DNA from: Mesobacillus sp. AQ2
GTDB taxonomy: Bacteria; Bacillota; Bacilli; Bacillales; Cytobacillaceae
Length of the DNA stretch: 64,000 nt
Direction: 5' to 3'
Assembly: GCF_030122805.1 (NCBI RefSeq)
Contig: NZ_CP126080.1
Span: forward strand, 3,105,001-3,169,000
Under the pieces are notes generated by a model. The model did no database searches. It worked only from the letters and a program-made list of their open reading frames with translations, and was not told the DNA's origin. Shown piece by piece: positions 28,297 to 36,246 of the stretch; the stretch's first letter is position 1; every line of letters begins with the position of its first letter. The position numbers and the translations under genes are program-made.

Positions 28297-29268
28297 TCAC
28301 TTTTCACTCTTATTTGATATCGCTTCTGCAATCTGACCTCCGTGGAATCGGCCATTTTCGATAAAGATTTCATTTGCGTTGTTCCCGGCAGCTATCACAC
28401 CGGCAATAAATATGCCTGGTATATTTGTTTCCATGGTTTCTGGGTCAAAGTCCGGCCGACCTGTTTCAGCATCGATTCCCACTCCCATTTTCTTAAGGAA
28501 AGCATGGTCCGGCCGGTAACCAGTCATGGCAAAAACATGATCATTTTTTAAATTCACCGTTTTCCTTTCATGTTCATAAACCACTGTACTGTCAGTGATT
28601 TTTTTTACTTCTGCGTTAAACACCATTTGGACTGACCCTGCTCTTACAAGCGCTTCAAATTCCGGCAGTACCCACGGTTTGATGCTCGAAGAATATTCTG
28701 CCCCCCTGTAAAGGACGGTCACTCGCGCTCCAGCCTTCTCCAGCTCGATGGCTGCATCCACACTCGAGTTTTTGCCCCCTATGACGGCGACATCCATATC
28801 AAAGAAAGGATGTGCTTCTTTGAAGTAGTGGGAAACCTTGGTCAGCTCTTCGCCAGGTATTCCCATGAGATTTGGATGGTCATAGTACCCTGTCGCGATG
28901 ACGATATTTTCTGCGGTGTACTGCTGTTTATTTGTTGTTACTTTAAAAAGTAATTCGCTTTGTTTTACAACTTCCGTCACCTTTTCGTATTTATGGATTC
29001 TGAGCTTTTCGCGCTTGACCACTTCACGGTAATATACCAGCGCCTGGTTCCGTTTCGGTTTCAGATTCTCGGTAATGAATGGGACATCTCCAATTGCCAG
29101 CTTTTCACTGCTGCTGAAGAATGTTTGATGAGTAGGATAATTATATATCGCATTCACGATATTTCCCTTTTCGATGATGAGCGGATTCATTCCCTTCTTC
29201 TTAAGGGCAATGGCTGCAGCAAGTCCGCATGGCCCCCCGCCGATAATGATGACATCTTCGTTTTTCAT
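28297..29268 (-). CDS. ypdA: Bacillithiol disulfide reductase YpdA
   Basis: NADPH-dependent flavoprotein that reduces oxidised bacillithiol. The 323-residue protein has an N-terminal FAD site VIIIGGGPCGLAAAIALKKK and a second nucleotide site VAVIGGKNSSVDAAIELEKAG; FAMTGYRPDHAFLKKMGV follows. No CxxC redox pair of classical thioredoxin reductases is present, as expected for YpdA. It follows gudB on the same strand after a terminator. Confidence 0.92.
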   Translation of the reverse strand: MKNEDVIIIGGGPCGLAAAIALKKKGMNPLIIEKGNIVNAIYNYPTHQTFFSSSEKLAIGDVPFITENLKPKRNQALVYYREVVKREKLRIHKYEKVTEVVKQSELLFKVTTNKQQYTAENIVIATGYYDHPNLMGIPGEELTKVSHYFKEAHPFFDMDVAVIGGKNSSVDAAIELEKAGARVTVLYRGAEYSSSIKPWVLPEFEALVRAGSVQMVFNAEVKKITDSTVVYEHERKTVNLKNDHVFAMTGYRPDHAFLKKMGVGIDAETGRPDFDPETMETNIPGIFIAGVIAAGNNANEIFIENGRFHGGQIAEAISNKSEK

Positions 29269-29312
29269 ATATTAGAAACACTCCTTATCACTCTAACTGA
29301 TCAACCGGAAAA

Positions 29313-29350
29313 TAAAAAATCTCCCATCATTAAATGATAGGAGATTTTAT
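29313..29350 (-). terminator. Terminator after gudB
   Basis: AAAATCTCC and ATCAT pair with ATGAT and GGAGATTTT; TTTTATTTT follows on the minus strand. Confidence 0.85.
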
Positions 29351-29378
29351 CTTCAGATTCAATGAAGAACCCTTTTCT

Positions 29379-30656
29379 TTAAATCCAGCCCCTGAATCTG
29401 CTTGCTTCTGCCATTTTTCTGACTCCGACCATGTAAGCAGCCAGGCGCATGTCTACTCTGCGTGTCTGGGCCGTCTCATAGATGCTGTCAAAGGATTTCA
29501 CCATAACCTTTTCAAGCTTCTCTTCGACTTCCTCTTCTGTCCAGTAATATCCCTGGTTGTTCTGTACCCACTCAAAGTAAGAAACAGTTACCCCGCCAGC
29601 AGATGCAAGGACATCGGGTACAAGCAGGATGCCGCGTTCCGTAAGGATCTGGGTTGCTTCCAATGTTGTCGGTCCGTTAGCAGCCTCTACGACGATGCTT
29701 GCCCTGATATTATGGGCGTTTTCTTCAGTAATCTGGTTTTCTATCGCAGCTGGAACAAGAATATCACAATCAAGTTCCAACAATTCTTTATTTGTAATGG
29801 TATTATTGAATAATTTAGTTACTGTTCCAAAGCTGTCCCGACGGTCAAGCAAGTAATCGATATCGAGTCCATCCGGATCATGGAGTGCACCATATGCATC
29901 TGAAATACCGATGATTTTTGCGCCGGCATCATGCATGAATTTGGCTAAGTAGCTTCCGGCATTACCAAACCCCTGTACGACTACTCTTGCACCTTCCAGT
30001 TCGATGTCTCTTTTCTTTGCAGCTTCACGGATACAAATCGTGACCCCTTTTGCAGTTGCCGATTCACGACCATGTGATCCACCGAGTACCAGCGGTTTGC
30101 CTGTAATGAATCCTGGAGAGTTAAATTCATCTATACGACTGTATTCATCCATCATCCAAGCCATAATCTGCGAGTTCGTGAAAACATCAGGTGCGGGAAT
30201 ATCCTTTGTTGGTCCTACGATCTGGCTGATCGCACGAACATACCCCCGGCTTAATCTTTCCAGTTCCCTGAACGACATATCGCGAGGATCACAAACGATC
30301 CCGCCTTTACCACCGCCATAAGGCAGGTCGACGATGCCGCATTTCAAACTCATCCAGATTGATAAGGCTTTGACTTCCTTCTCCGTTACGTTTGGATGGA
30401 AACGTATTCCTCCCTTTGTTGGACCCACTGCATCATTGTGCTGCGCCCGGTAGCCAGTAAAGACTTTAACAGATCCGTCATCCATTCTGACAGGGATTTT
30501 CACTGTCATCATTCTGAGCGGCTCCTTTAAAAGCTCATAAACCTCATCTGGGTATCCGAGTTTTTCCAAAGCCTTGTGAATAACAGTTTGTGTAGATCGT
30601 AAGACGTCATGTTTGTCTTCTTTATTTGGATTTTCATTACCGTTTGCGGCTACCAT
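29379..30656 (-). CDS. gudB: NAD-dependent glutamate dehydrogenase
   Basis: Oxidises glutamate to 2-oxoglutarate and ammonia. The 425-residue protein has the catalytic-lysine region LPYGGGKGGIVCDP, VGPTKDIPAPDVFTNSQ and the Rossmann motif VVVQGFGNAGSYLAKFMHD. The start at 30656 (MVAANGNENPN) has AGGAGG; the upstream extension is rejected. I checked the segment before the catalytic lysine (KALSIWMSLKCGIVD) for the nine-base duplication that inactivates gudB in B. subtilis 168 and see none. Preceded by a sigma-A-type promoter and a cre-like box. Confidence 0.95.
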   Translation of the reverse strand: MVAANGNENPNKEDKHDVLRSTQTVIHKALEKLGYPDEVYELLKEPLRMMTVKIPVRMDDGSVKVFTGYRAQHNDAVGPTKGGIRFHPNVTEKEVKALSIWMSLKCGIVDLPYGGGKGGIVCDPRDMSFRELERLSRGYVRAISQIVGPTKDIPAPDVFTNSQIMAWMMDEYSRIDEFNSPGFITGKPLVLGGSHGRESATAKGVTICIREAAKKRDIELEGARVVVQGFGNAGSYLAKFMHDAGAKIIGISDAYGALHDPDGLDIDYLLDRRDSFGTVTKLFNNTITNKELLELDCDILVPAAIENQITEENAHNIRASIVVEAANGPTTLEATQILTERGILLVPDVLASAGGVTVSYFEWVQNNQGYYWTEEEVEEKLEKVMVKSFDSIYETAQTRRVDMRLAAYMVGVRKMAEASRFRGWI

Positions 30657-30706
30657 TGATAAACCTCCTAAATCACTTTTGCGGATGTTGTCTGCTTTCA
30701 TGGATT

Positions 30707-30734
30707 AGTATACACCTTTGTTTTTTTTATGCAA
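30707..30734 (-). promoter_or_regulatory. Putative sigma-A promoter for gudB
   Basis: Minus strand: TTGCAT, a 16-base A-rich spacer, TATACT, about 50 bases before the gudB start. Confidence 0.45.
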
Positions 30735-30772
30735 GAAGAAAAAAACCGTTTTCAGCATTTTTTGACCATTAA

Positions 30773-30788
30773 ATGAAAACGCTGCCAT
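30773..30788 (-). promoter_or_regulatory. Cre-like CcpA box upstream of gudB
   Basis: ATGAAAACGCTGCCAT on the plus strand fits the consensus WTGWAANCGNWNNCAW at every fixed position. It is about 40 bases beyond the -35. The half TGAAAACG also forms an 8-bp inverted repeat with CGTTTTCA at 30747-30754. Role (activation, or something else) unknown. Confidence 0.45.
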
Positions 30789-30860
30789 CCAAGCCCTTAT
30801 CACGATTGACCTCTTTGGAATTGACTGAATTATAAGACATTGTGCAAGGGCGAAGGTAAT

Positions 30861-30915
30861 AAAAAAGCCGAAGCTCTTTCCATCATTATCAAAAATAATG
30901 GACAAGAGTTTCGAC
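30861..30915 (-). terminator. Terminator partly inside the mecB coding end
   Basis: A long interrupted stem: GTCGAAACTCTT and CCATTAT on one arm pair with ATAATGATGG and AGAGCTTCGGC on the other; TTTTTTA follows on the minus strand. The upstream arm codes for the last residues of MecB. Confidence 0.8.
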
Positions 30916-31467
30916 TGCAGATTCCTCCATAATTTCCTTCCCATATTCGAGCAGTCTGTGGATGCTCAAAATGGATGGAACCCCATACTCAGCCAATAAA
31001 GACACGGTCTTCTCTGCATCTTCAGGCAAGATTCCATTCATTAGCAGATAGTACTGATCATTCATATAGTGCAGGCTGCCTCCCGTAATACCAGACTGCA
31101 TCAATCTCTTGGCCAGCTGGATTACATCCTCGATGTTATCGAATTGAAATAGAATCTCTTCGCTTCCATCGACCGTTACCTGCATTTCAATGATCCCATC
31201 TTCAAATTGTTCTTCGTCTTCATCCTGTTCAATCATCGTGATAATCATGACCATTCCTTGTGTATGCAATGAGAAAATTTCCACTGCAACTGAACCGATT
31301 ATGTCCAAATCGAATTCCTCGCTGGCCTCCTCGAGCATATCGTGAAAAAGCTGGTGCCACTTCAAAGAATCCTTCCAAATATCCTCTTTGGTCAAACCCC
31401 GGTCGGATAAGTCATCTATCGTAAGGAATATCTTTATTTTATTGGTGGTTAATCGTTCTAAGCGCAT
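30889..31467 (-). CDS. mecB: Adaptor protein MecB (MecA paralogue)
   Basis: Adaptor that hands substrates to the ClpC ATPase for degradation. The 192-residue protein has the N-terminal MecA-type domain MRLERLTTNKIKIFLTIDD and SDRGLTKEDIWKDSLKWHQLF, an acidic linker (EQDEDEEQFEDG) and a C-terminal domain FQFDNIEDVIQLAKRL. B. subtilis ypbH is in the same place next to gudB, so this is mecB rather than mecA. Confidence 0.9.
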   Translation of the reverse strand: MRLERLTTNKIKIFLTIDDLSDRGLTKEDIWKDSLKWHQLFHDMLEEASEEFDLDIIGSVAVEIFSLHTQGMVMIITMIEQDEDEEQFEDGIIEMQVTVDGSEEILFQFDNIEDVIQLAKRLMQSGITGGSLHYMNDQYYLLMNGILPEDAEKTVSLLAEYGVPSILSIHRLLEYGKEIMEESAVETLVHYF

Positions 31468-31533
31468 AAATCATGCCCCCTGCCATCGACAAAGCTCTTA
31501 TTTTAGTTTATGAAAATAATGCAGGTTGGTGAG

Positions 31534-32445
31534 TTATTTAAGTGAATCGATGCGCTTTTTCAACCATTTCTCCCACTCCGCCCTTGTGATCCCTACAATG
31601 CGTTCCTGATGTTCTTTCTGCAGCCCTTCAGGCATGGAATCAATTGCTATGCCACCGAGCCCGATATGAAGACCAGGATAATTCTTCTTTATGGTCCCGG
31701 CAAGTTCCAAGGTTGCTTCCCTGTTTTCCTCCAATGTGCATGATAAGAATAAGAACCTGGGTTTTACCTTATCCAGCACTGCTTCAATATCATTTTCAGC
31801 AAGACTTGTGCCAAGAAAGATAACCTCGAACCCCTTTCTCCTCAGGTACATTGTATAGATCAGCAAACCTAGCTCGTGCCTCTCCCCTGGTCCGCATACA
31901 GCAATTACCTTAGGAAGAAACGAACTATGCGGAAATGAACTAGATAATCCTTCAATCCTTGAACGAAGAAACGAAGAAGCAAAATGCTCATGTGCAGTCG
32001 TTATACTTCCCTCTTCCCATAAATCGCCTACTTTAATCAAAATTGGCCCTAATAAATCAATGACCGTTTTATCAATCGTAAAAATACTGAAGGCCTGGTT
32101 GATCAATTCATGGGCTTTTGAACTATTGAACCCCAAAAGTGCAGTTAAAATCTCTTCCCTGAATTCATCCTGCTTGTCCTTTTTCGGCCTTTCAGAAGGT
32201 CCCATTAATGGCTCAGTGTTCTCAAGCAGGGAAACAGCCTGGCTGATCGTGAAGCCTTGATTCACTTTGGAAATCAGCCAACGTAAGATTTTTAAGTGTT
32301 CCTCCGTATATAAGCGATGGCCGGACTCATTCCTGGCAGGAGCAATCATCTGGTATCTTCTCTCCCAGGCCCTCAGTGTCCCAGGCTGGATTCCAAGCAT
32401 ATTCGCTGCTGCTTTAATATTGTATTTCCCTGTGCTGTTCCCCAT
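31534..32445 (-). CDS. MerR-family regulator with B12-binding domain, CarH/LitR-like photoreceptor
   Basis: Predicted light- and cobalamin-dependent repressor. The 303-residue protein has an N-terminal MerR helix-turn-helix (YNIKAAANMLGIQPGTLRAW, ERRYQMIAPARNESGHRLY; residues 8-75), a helical linker, the four-helix cap with W-x9-EH intact (WEEGSITTAHEH), and a Rossmann B12 domain with the ExHxxG motif GERHELGLL, whose histidine should be the lower axial ligand to cobalt. These are the residues known to matter in CarH. It has its own promoter with direct-repeat candidate operators. No carotenoid genes are nearby. Confidence 0.85.
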   Translation of the reverse strand: MGNSTGKYNIKAAANMLGIQPGTLRAWERRYQMIAPARNESGHRLYTEEHLKILRWLISKVNQGFTISQAVSLLENTEPLMGPSERPKKDKQDEFREEILTALLGFNSSKAHELINQAFSIFTIDKTVIDLLGPILIKVGDLWEEGSITTAHEHFASSFLRSRIEGLSSSFPHSSFLPKVIAVCGPGERHELGLLIYTMYLRRKGFEVIFLGTSLAENDIEAVLDKVKPRFLFLSCTLEENREATLELAGTIKKNYPGLHIGLGGIAIDSMPEGLQKEHQERIVGITRAEWEKWLKKRIDSLK

Positions 32446-32453
32446 ATAAAACC

Positions 32454-32507
32454 TCCGTATATACCTGTTGTACCGATTATATCCGGGTATATATTTCGTT
32501 GTAAAAC
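32454..32507 (-). promoter_or_regulatory. Promoter and candidate autoregulatory repeats of the CarH/LitR-like gene
   Basis: Minus strand -35 TTTACA (32505-32500), 18-base spacer, perfect -10 TATAAT (32481-32476), 30 bases before the start. Two imperfect direct repeats frame it: TTTACAACG...TATATACC over the -35 and spacer, and GGTACAACAGGTATATACGG just after the -10. CarH proteins bind direct repeats around TnTACA, so these may be operators. Confidence 0.6.
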
Positions 32508-32508
32508 T

Positions 32509-33297
32509 TCAATCTGCTGGATTAAGTTCAGGAGCCAATGTAATCAAATGGGTCTCGGCTTTTGCTCCCAGCCTAAATGGAACTCCTGTCGTGCCATATC
32601 CATTGCTTGTCAGCACCGTAGTGCCATTTTTCTTTTTTATCCCGCCCAACTCATAAGGGCCGAATCCAAAGATCCTGATTTGCCCTCCATGGGTATGTCC
32701 GCTTAATAAAAGACTGATCTCATCCTCTGACTTTAAACTGTTGGCGATGGCAGGATTATGGCTTACAAGAATGCGAAACCCTTCTTCTTCAGCATCACGC
32801 ACAGCCAGATCCAGCCTGCTTTTGCCAAGGCCGAAATCGTCTATACCTAAAAGATACAGGATATCCCCAGCTTCTGATTCAAATTTAACCGCAGTATTGT
32901 CCAGGACCTTTACCCCAGAATGGTACAAAAGAGAGTCCAATTCATGGGAATTGAATTCATAATCATTGTTTCCCCAAACAAAAAATACAGGACCTACTGT
33001 TTTCAGCTTCTCAAGATTTGCGGAAATCCGTTCAAGGGAAACCCCTTTTTCCGCAAGGTCCCCTCCAATGATGACGAGGTCGGGCTTTCCTTTTACTTCA
33101 TTGATGATTGAATCTGAAATAATACGCTTATGGATATCTGAAATAAAAAAGATTCTCACAGTACCAAAACTTGCCGGGAAATCCTTCAGCCTGATTTCCT
33201 GCTTTAAAACTCTGTCCTCAAATGCCTGCCTATACATATATAGTAGAAGGAAGCCGCCAAACAGCAGCATCCCCAGTAGAATATAAATGATCTCCAT
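32509..33297 (-). CDS. ypbG: Membrane-anchored metallophosphoesterase (YpbG-like)
   Basis: Calcineurin-type phosphoesterase. The 262-residue protein starts with one membrane helix (IIYILLGMLLFGGFLLLYMY), then the two-metal motifs: FISDIHK, IGGDLAEKG, WGNNDYEF (GNND in place of the common GNHD), VSHNPAIA and SGHTHGGQI. The start at 33297 has AGGAGG five bases upstream. The active site should be cytoplasmic or extracellular depending on orientation; substrate unknown. Matches B. subtilis ypbG by position between mecB and ypbF. Confidence 0.87.
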   Translation of the reverse strand: MEIIYILLGMLLFGGFLLLYMYRQAFEDRVLKQEIRLKDFPASFGTVRIFFISDIHKRIISDSIINEVKGKPDLVIIGGDLAEKGVSLERISANLEKLKTVGPVFFVWGNNDYEFNSHELDSLLYHSGVKVLDNTAVKFESEAGDILYLLGIDDFGLGKSRLDLAVRDAEEEGFRILVSHNPAIANSLKSEDEISLLLSGHTHGGQIRIFGFGPYELGGIKKKNGTTVLTSNGYGTTGVPFRLGAKAETHLITLAPELNPAD

Positions 33298-33315
33298 CTC
33301 TTCCTCCTGCAAATA

Positions 33316-33708
33316 CTAAATCCGGCCTTTTTCTTTGTTCCCAGTTGAGCTAAGTGAAATCATACCATAAAGCAAACAGAAAACGAAAAAAATAGCTGCC
33401 TGCCACCACCCAAGGGTAAACAGCAGAAAAAAGCCACCGAAACAGATAACTGCCAGTGTGATATCCGTAACCGATCCTTCATCTCCCTTAACAATATTCT
33501 TGATTGCTAAAATGCCGGTACCAATCAAGCCGCCCAGTGAAAGCATGCCGACTGCCAGTATCATCGTACCAGCAAGGAACCCAAAAGGATTTAAGATGGA
33601 CTCACTCACAAATTCATCAGAGTGGAGAGGAATGACAGTCGTCATCCAATTGATCACCAGGTAACCCGAAACCAGTCCGATTACCAGCCTTAACACTTTC
33701 CAAAGCAT
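33316..33708 (-). CDS. Membrane protein of unknown function (130 residues)
   Basis: Unrecognised. Four hydrophobic stretches: VLRLVIGLVSGYLVINWM, FLAGTMILAVGMLSLGGLIG, ITLAVICFGGFFLLFTLG and AAIFFVFCLLYGMISL. Start at 33708 (MLWKVLRLV) follows GGGAGG. It lies 18 bases before ypbG and 59 after the CBS gene, all on one strand, so the three may be co-transcribed. Absent from the equivalent B. subtilis region as I recall it. Confidence 0.7.
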   Translation of the reverse strand: MLWKVLRLVIGLVSGYLVINWMTTVIPLHSDEFVSESILNPFGFLAGTMILAVGMLSLGGLIGTGILAIKNIVKGDEGSVTDITLAVICFGGFFLLFTLGWWQAAIFFVFCLLYGMISLSSTGNKEKGRI

Positions 33709-33767
33709 ACAAAAACCTCCCATACTCAATGTATGAAAGGCCCTTGTCTTTATTTCCGTATCGGAAA

Positions 33768-34400
33768 TCAAACTTCATGGATGTCGAGGATCCGGAAACC
33801 TGAATCCTCCAGCTTTTTGATAAACTTGTCTATATTGTCTTTCTTTTCAATCTTCATGACAATCCGTCGGACAAGCTTGTCTGTCTCATCGAAAGTAACC
33901 AATGAAATGATATGTTCATGGAACTGGTGGGCAATATCAGCCAGTCTAGCAATTCTTCCCTCTGTTTCAACAGAAGTGAACGCAATCCTGACACCCTCCC
34001 TTTGTACTCCAAAAGCACTTTGGAATTGGTCCAGGGCATCGGAGCGAGTTACAGCTCCCTGGAATTTCCCATGTTCATCTATAACAGCCAGAAGCGGGAT
34101 ATCCTTCAATTTGACCAGGGTGTTTTCAAAAATCTCGATGCCATGGAGAATTTGATCCTGAAGGCATAGTATATCCCCGGCCACCTTCTTTTGCAGGAAT
34201 TCGTCCTTATCTCCGCCTGTCTTGAAGTATTCCTGGTAAATCCCATACCTTGTGACGACACCAGCATATTTGTCGCCATCCAGAACCGGAACCCCATCAA
34301 TTTCATTCCCATCAAGCTTTTCAAGCACATCTTGCAGTGTATCACCAAGTTGTGCAGTTATACATTTGTACTTCGGTATCATGATACTTTTAACGAACAT
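33768..34400 (-). CDS. CBS-domain protein, AcuB-like
   Basis: The 210-residue protein has two CBS domains (about residues 5-60, VPVLDGDKYAGVVTRYG; and 80-130, IPLLAVIDEHGKFQGAVTRS) and a C-terminal ACT-like segment (IISLVTFDETDKLVRRIVMK). This layout is that of AcuB, which binds nucleotides, but sequence alone does not show the ligand. The start at 34400 (MFVKSIM) is preceded by GAGGTG; the GTG at 34409 is part of that site. Divergent from cotJ. Confidence 0.82.
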   Translation of the reverse strand: MFVKSIMIPKYKCITAQLGDTLQDVLEKLDGNEIDGVPVLDGDKYAGVVTRYGIYQEYFKTGGDKDEFLQKKVAGDILCLQDQILHGIEIFENTLVKLKDIPLLAVIDEHGKFQGAVTRSDALDQFQSAFGVQREGVRIAFTSVETEGRIARLADIAHQFHEHIISLVTFDETDKLVRRIVMKIEKKDNIDKFIKKLEDSGFRILDIHEV

Positions 34401-34482
34401 TCCATTCACCTCAAATTTAAAGTACTGCCATACCTTATATATTTCTGCATATCTTTAAAAATCCCTTCTTGAAGATATAAAT

Positions 34483-34513
34483 TTAACATGAAACGAAACT
34501 TTGCTCATAAAAT
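34483..34513 (+). promoter_or_regulatory. Possible sigma-E promoter for cotJABC
   Basis: TTAACATG, 15-base spacer, CATAAAAT, 31 bases before the cotJA start. The -10 is good for sigma E, the -35 is weak. cotJ is under sigma E in B. subtilis. Confidence 0.35.
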
Positions 34514-34544
34514 GAAATGAAGTTTATATAGAGGAGGGCTTAGC

Positions 34545-34775
34545 TTGTCAACATACAGAAGAGTTTGGTACCCATACGCCAGTCCCTTCGATCCTTGTCC
34601 GCCTATCAAGGCGAAAACGTATTCCACACCACCGAATCTATTCCTGGGCTTCCAGCCGCCCAATCTTGAACAGTTCACACCAATGCAAGCATTGAGGACA
34701 GGGACCCTGTGGAAGGTGTTCTATGATCCCTGGTATTCACCATACGAGGCTCCAACGGAGGAGGACCACTCATGA
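34545..34775 (+). CDS. cotJA: Spore coat protein CotJA
   Basis: Inner-coat associated protein of the CotJ set. The 76-residue product is proline- and tyrosine-rich (YPYASPFDPCPPIKAKTYST, LFLGFQPPNLEQFTPMQALR), as in known CotJA. Start is TTG at 34545 with GAGGAGG 7 bases upstream; there is no ATG alternative. Its stop overlaps cotJB by 4 bases. In B. subtilis cotJ lies elsewhere on the chromosome, so the operon has moved relative to ypbF-mecB. Confidence 0.93.
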   Translation: MSTYRRVWYPYASPFDPCPPIKAKTYSTPPNLFLGFQPPNLEQFTPMQALRTGTLWKVFYDPWYSPYEAPTEEDHS

Positions 34776-35032
34776 AACAATTGCCGAAGGAATTTTATGC
34801 GGCGATGGAAGAACTTCAGGCGGTTGATTTTGTTCTTGTTGAACTTACCCTGTATCTCGATACCCACCCTGAGGATTATGATGCCATCAACCAGTTCAAC
34901 CAGTTCGCTAAAGAAAGGCGCAGATTGAAAAAGGTTGTTGAAAGCATGTATGGTCCTCTCCAGCAATATGGCAACAGCTATTCCGGTTATCCATGGAACT
35001 GGTCAGAAGGTCCGTGGCCTTGGCAAATTTAA
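34772..35032 (+). CDS. cotJB: Spore coat protein CotJB
   Basis: The 86-residue protein has the family core LQAVDFVLVELTLYLDTHP and DAINQFNQFAKERRRLKK, then an aromatic Trp/Pro/Gly-rich tail (WNWSEGPWPW). Overlaps cotJA by 4 bases and precedes cotJC by 26. Needed with CotJC for assembly into the coat in B. subtilis. Confidence 0.95.
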   Translation: MKQLPKEFYAAMEELQAVDFVLVELTLYLDTHPEDYDAINQFNQFAKERRRLKKVVESMYGPLQQYGNSYSGYPWNWSEGPWPWQI

Positions 35033-35058
35033 ATTCAACTTAGGAGGGGGTAAGGAAA

Positions 35059-35628
35059 ATGTGGCTTTATGAAAAGAAGTTGCAATATCCCGTAAAAGTA
35101 AGCACCTGTAACCCCATGCTCGCCAAATTTCTGGTTGAACAATATGGCGGGGCCGACGGCGAATTGGCCGCGGCACTCAGATACCTGAACCAGCGTTATT
35201 CCATTCCTGATAAAGTAATAGGATTATTGACAGATATAGGCACAGAAGAATTCGCCCATTTGGAAATGATTGCGACTATGATTTACAAATTGACCAAGGA
35301 TGCAACCCCTGATCAGATGAAACAGGCAGGACTTGATGCCCACTATGCGAATCATGATAGTGCTATTTTTTACCATAATGCTGCAGGAGTACCTTGGACA
35401 GCATCCTATATCGCCGCAAAGGGTGATCCTATCGCCGATTTATATGAGGATATAGCGGCAGAAGAAAAAGCGAGAGCAACCTACCAGTGGATTATCAATT
35501 TGAGCGATGACCCTGACCTTAATGATGGGTTGCGGTACCTTCGGGAACGTGAAATCATCCATTCCCAGCGTTTCCGTGAGGCAGTGGAAATCATCAAGGA
35601 GGACCAGGGCAAAAAGAAAGTTTTCTAG
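35059..35628 (+). CDS. cotJC: Spore coat protein CotJC, manganese-catalase family
   Basis: The 189-residue protein is homologous to dimanganese catalases: glutamates in GADGELAAALRYLNQRY, IGTEEFAHLEMIATMIYKL (ExxH) and EDIAAEEKARATYQ (second carboxylate set) with IIHSQRFREA (histidine). Start MWLYEKKLQYPVKV follows GGAGGGGG. Last gene of the operon; a terminator follows at 35637. Confidence 0.95.
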   Translation: MWLYEKKLQYPVKVSTCNPMLAKFLVEQYGGADGELAAALRYLNQRYSIPDKVIGLLTDIGTEEFAHLEMIATMIYKLTKDATPDQMKQAGLDAHYANHDSAIFYHNAAGVPWTASYIAAKGDPIADLYEDIAAEEKARATYQWIINLSDDPDLNDGLRYLREREIIHSQRFREAVEIIKEDQGKKKVF

Positions 35629-35636
35629 ACAACGCC

Positions 35637-35670
35637 GAAGCATCCGAACTGGATGCTTCTTATTTGTTTT
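35637..35670 (+). terminator. Terminator after cotJC
   Basis: GAAGCATCC / GGATGCTTC with a 5-base loop, followed by TTATTTGTTTT on the plus strand. It overlaps the end of the convergent ypbF. Confidence 0.85.
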
Positions 35671-36118
35671 CATGATAAAGATTAATATCATATTTCTTTT
35701 TCATCATATCGAATACAATATGCCGGCTCTTCCATTCATCTTCTTTTTTCCATAAATCCTTGCTGCGGTCAACAATCTCACATCGTAAAGCCTGATATTC
35801 TTTCTCGGCCTTTTCACGTTTCTCCTTCAACAGAATCATTAATCCGTAGGTTCCTACCGTAAAAATGAGGAAATATAGATTTGCAGAATTCTGTACATAA
35901 ACAGAAAAAATCTCGGCGAATGAATAAGAATACGGCTTCATCACCGTTATATAAAGATAGTAGAAATAAATCGAAATCAACCCTATAGTTGCCCAAACGG
36001 ATAAAAGATGTCTTGATTTATACCGTTCGAACTTTTTCTTCCGGTCTATTACATTTTGCAGCATCCTTTTAGTCGCAGGATCTGTACGGTCATCCAGATT
36101 CATGATTTCCTGTTCCAT
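35660..36118 (-). CDS. ypbF: YpbF-like membrane protein (DUF2663 type)
   Basis: The 152-residue protein has two membrane segments (LLSVWATIGLISIYFYYLY and ANLYFLIFTVGTYGLMILL) between charged helical ends (LQNVIDRKKKFERYKSRH and EKREKAEKEYQALRCEIVD). The start at 36118 (MEQEIMNLDD) follows GGGGAGGG. Position beside ypbE and the size agree with B. subtilis ypbF. Function unknown. Confidence 0.8.
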   Translation of the reverse strand: MEQEIMNLDDRTDPATKRMLQNVIDRKKKFERYKSRHLLSVWATIGLISIYFYYLYITVMKPYSYSFAEIFSVYVQNSANLYFLIFTVGTYGLMILLKEKREKAEKEYQALRCEIVDRSKDLWKKEDEWKSRHIVFDMMKKKYDINLYHENK

Positions 36119-36217
36119 GGCAAGCCCTCCCCTCATTACATTTTTATGAACTTGTCCATGAAGTTATGTTGTTCAGCAAAAAAAATCATGCCTTCGGATT
36201 ACTTCAGTTTGGGAAAT

Positions 36218-36246
36218 AAAAAATGCCGGAAGTTTTCACTCCGGCT
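36218..36246 (-). terminator. Terminator after ypbE
   Basis: GCCGGA(GT) pairs with (AC)TTCCGGC region, followed by ATTTTTTATTT on the minus strand; reaches the ypbE stop codon. Confidence 0.8.

Noticed and set aside
29379..30656. Cryptic gudB with an active-site duplication as in B. subtilis 168
   Set aside because: No duplicated codons near the catalytic lysine; the enzyme looks intact.
30705..30944. 79-residue minus-strand ORF before gudB
   Set aside because: Overlaps the mecB end, the terminator and the gudB promoter; no start signals.
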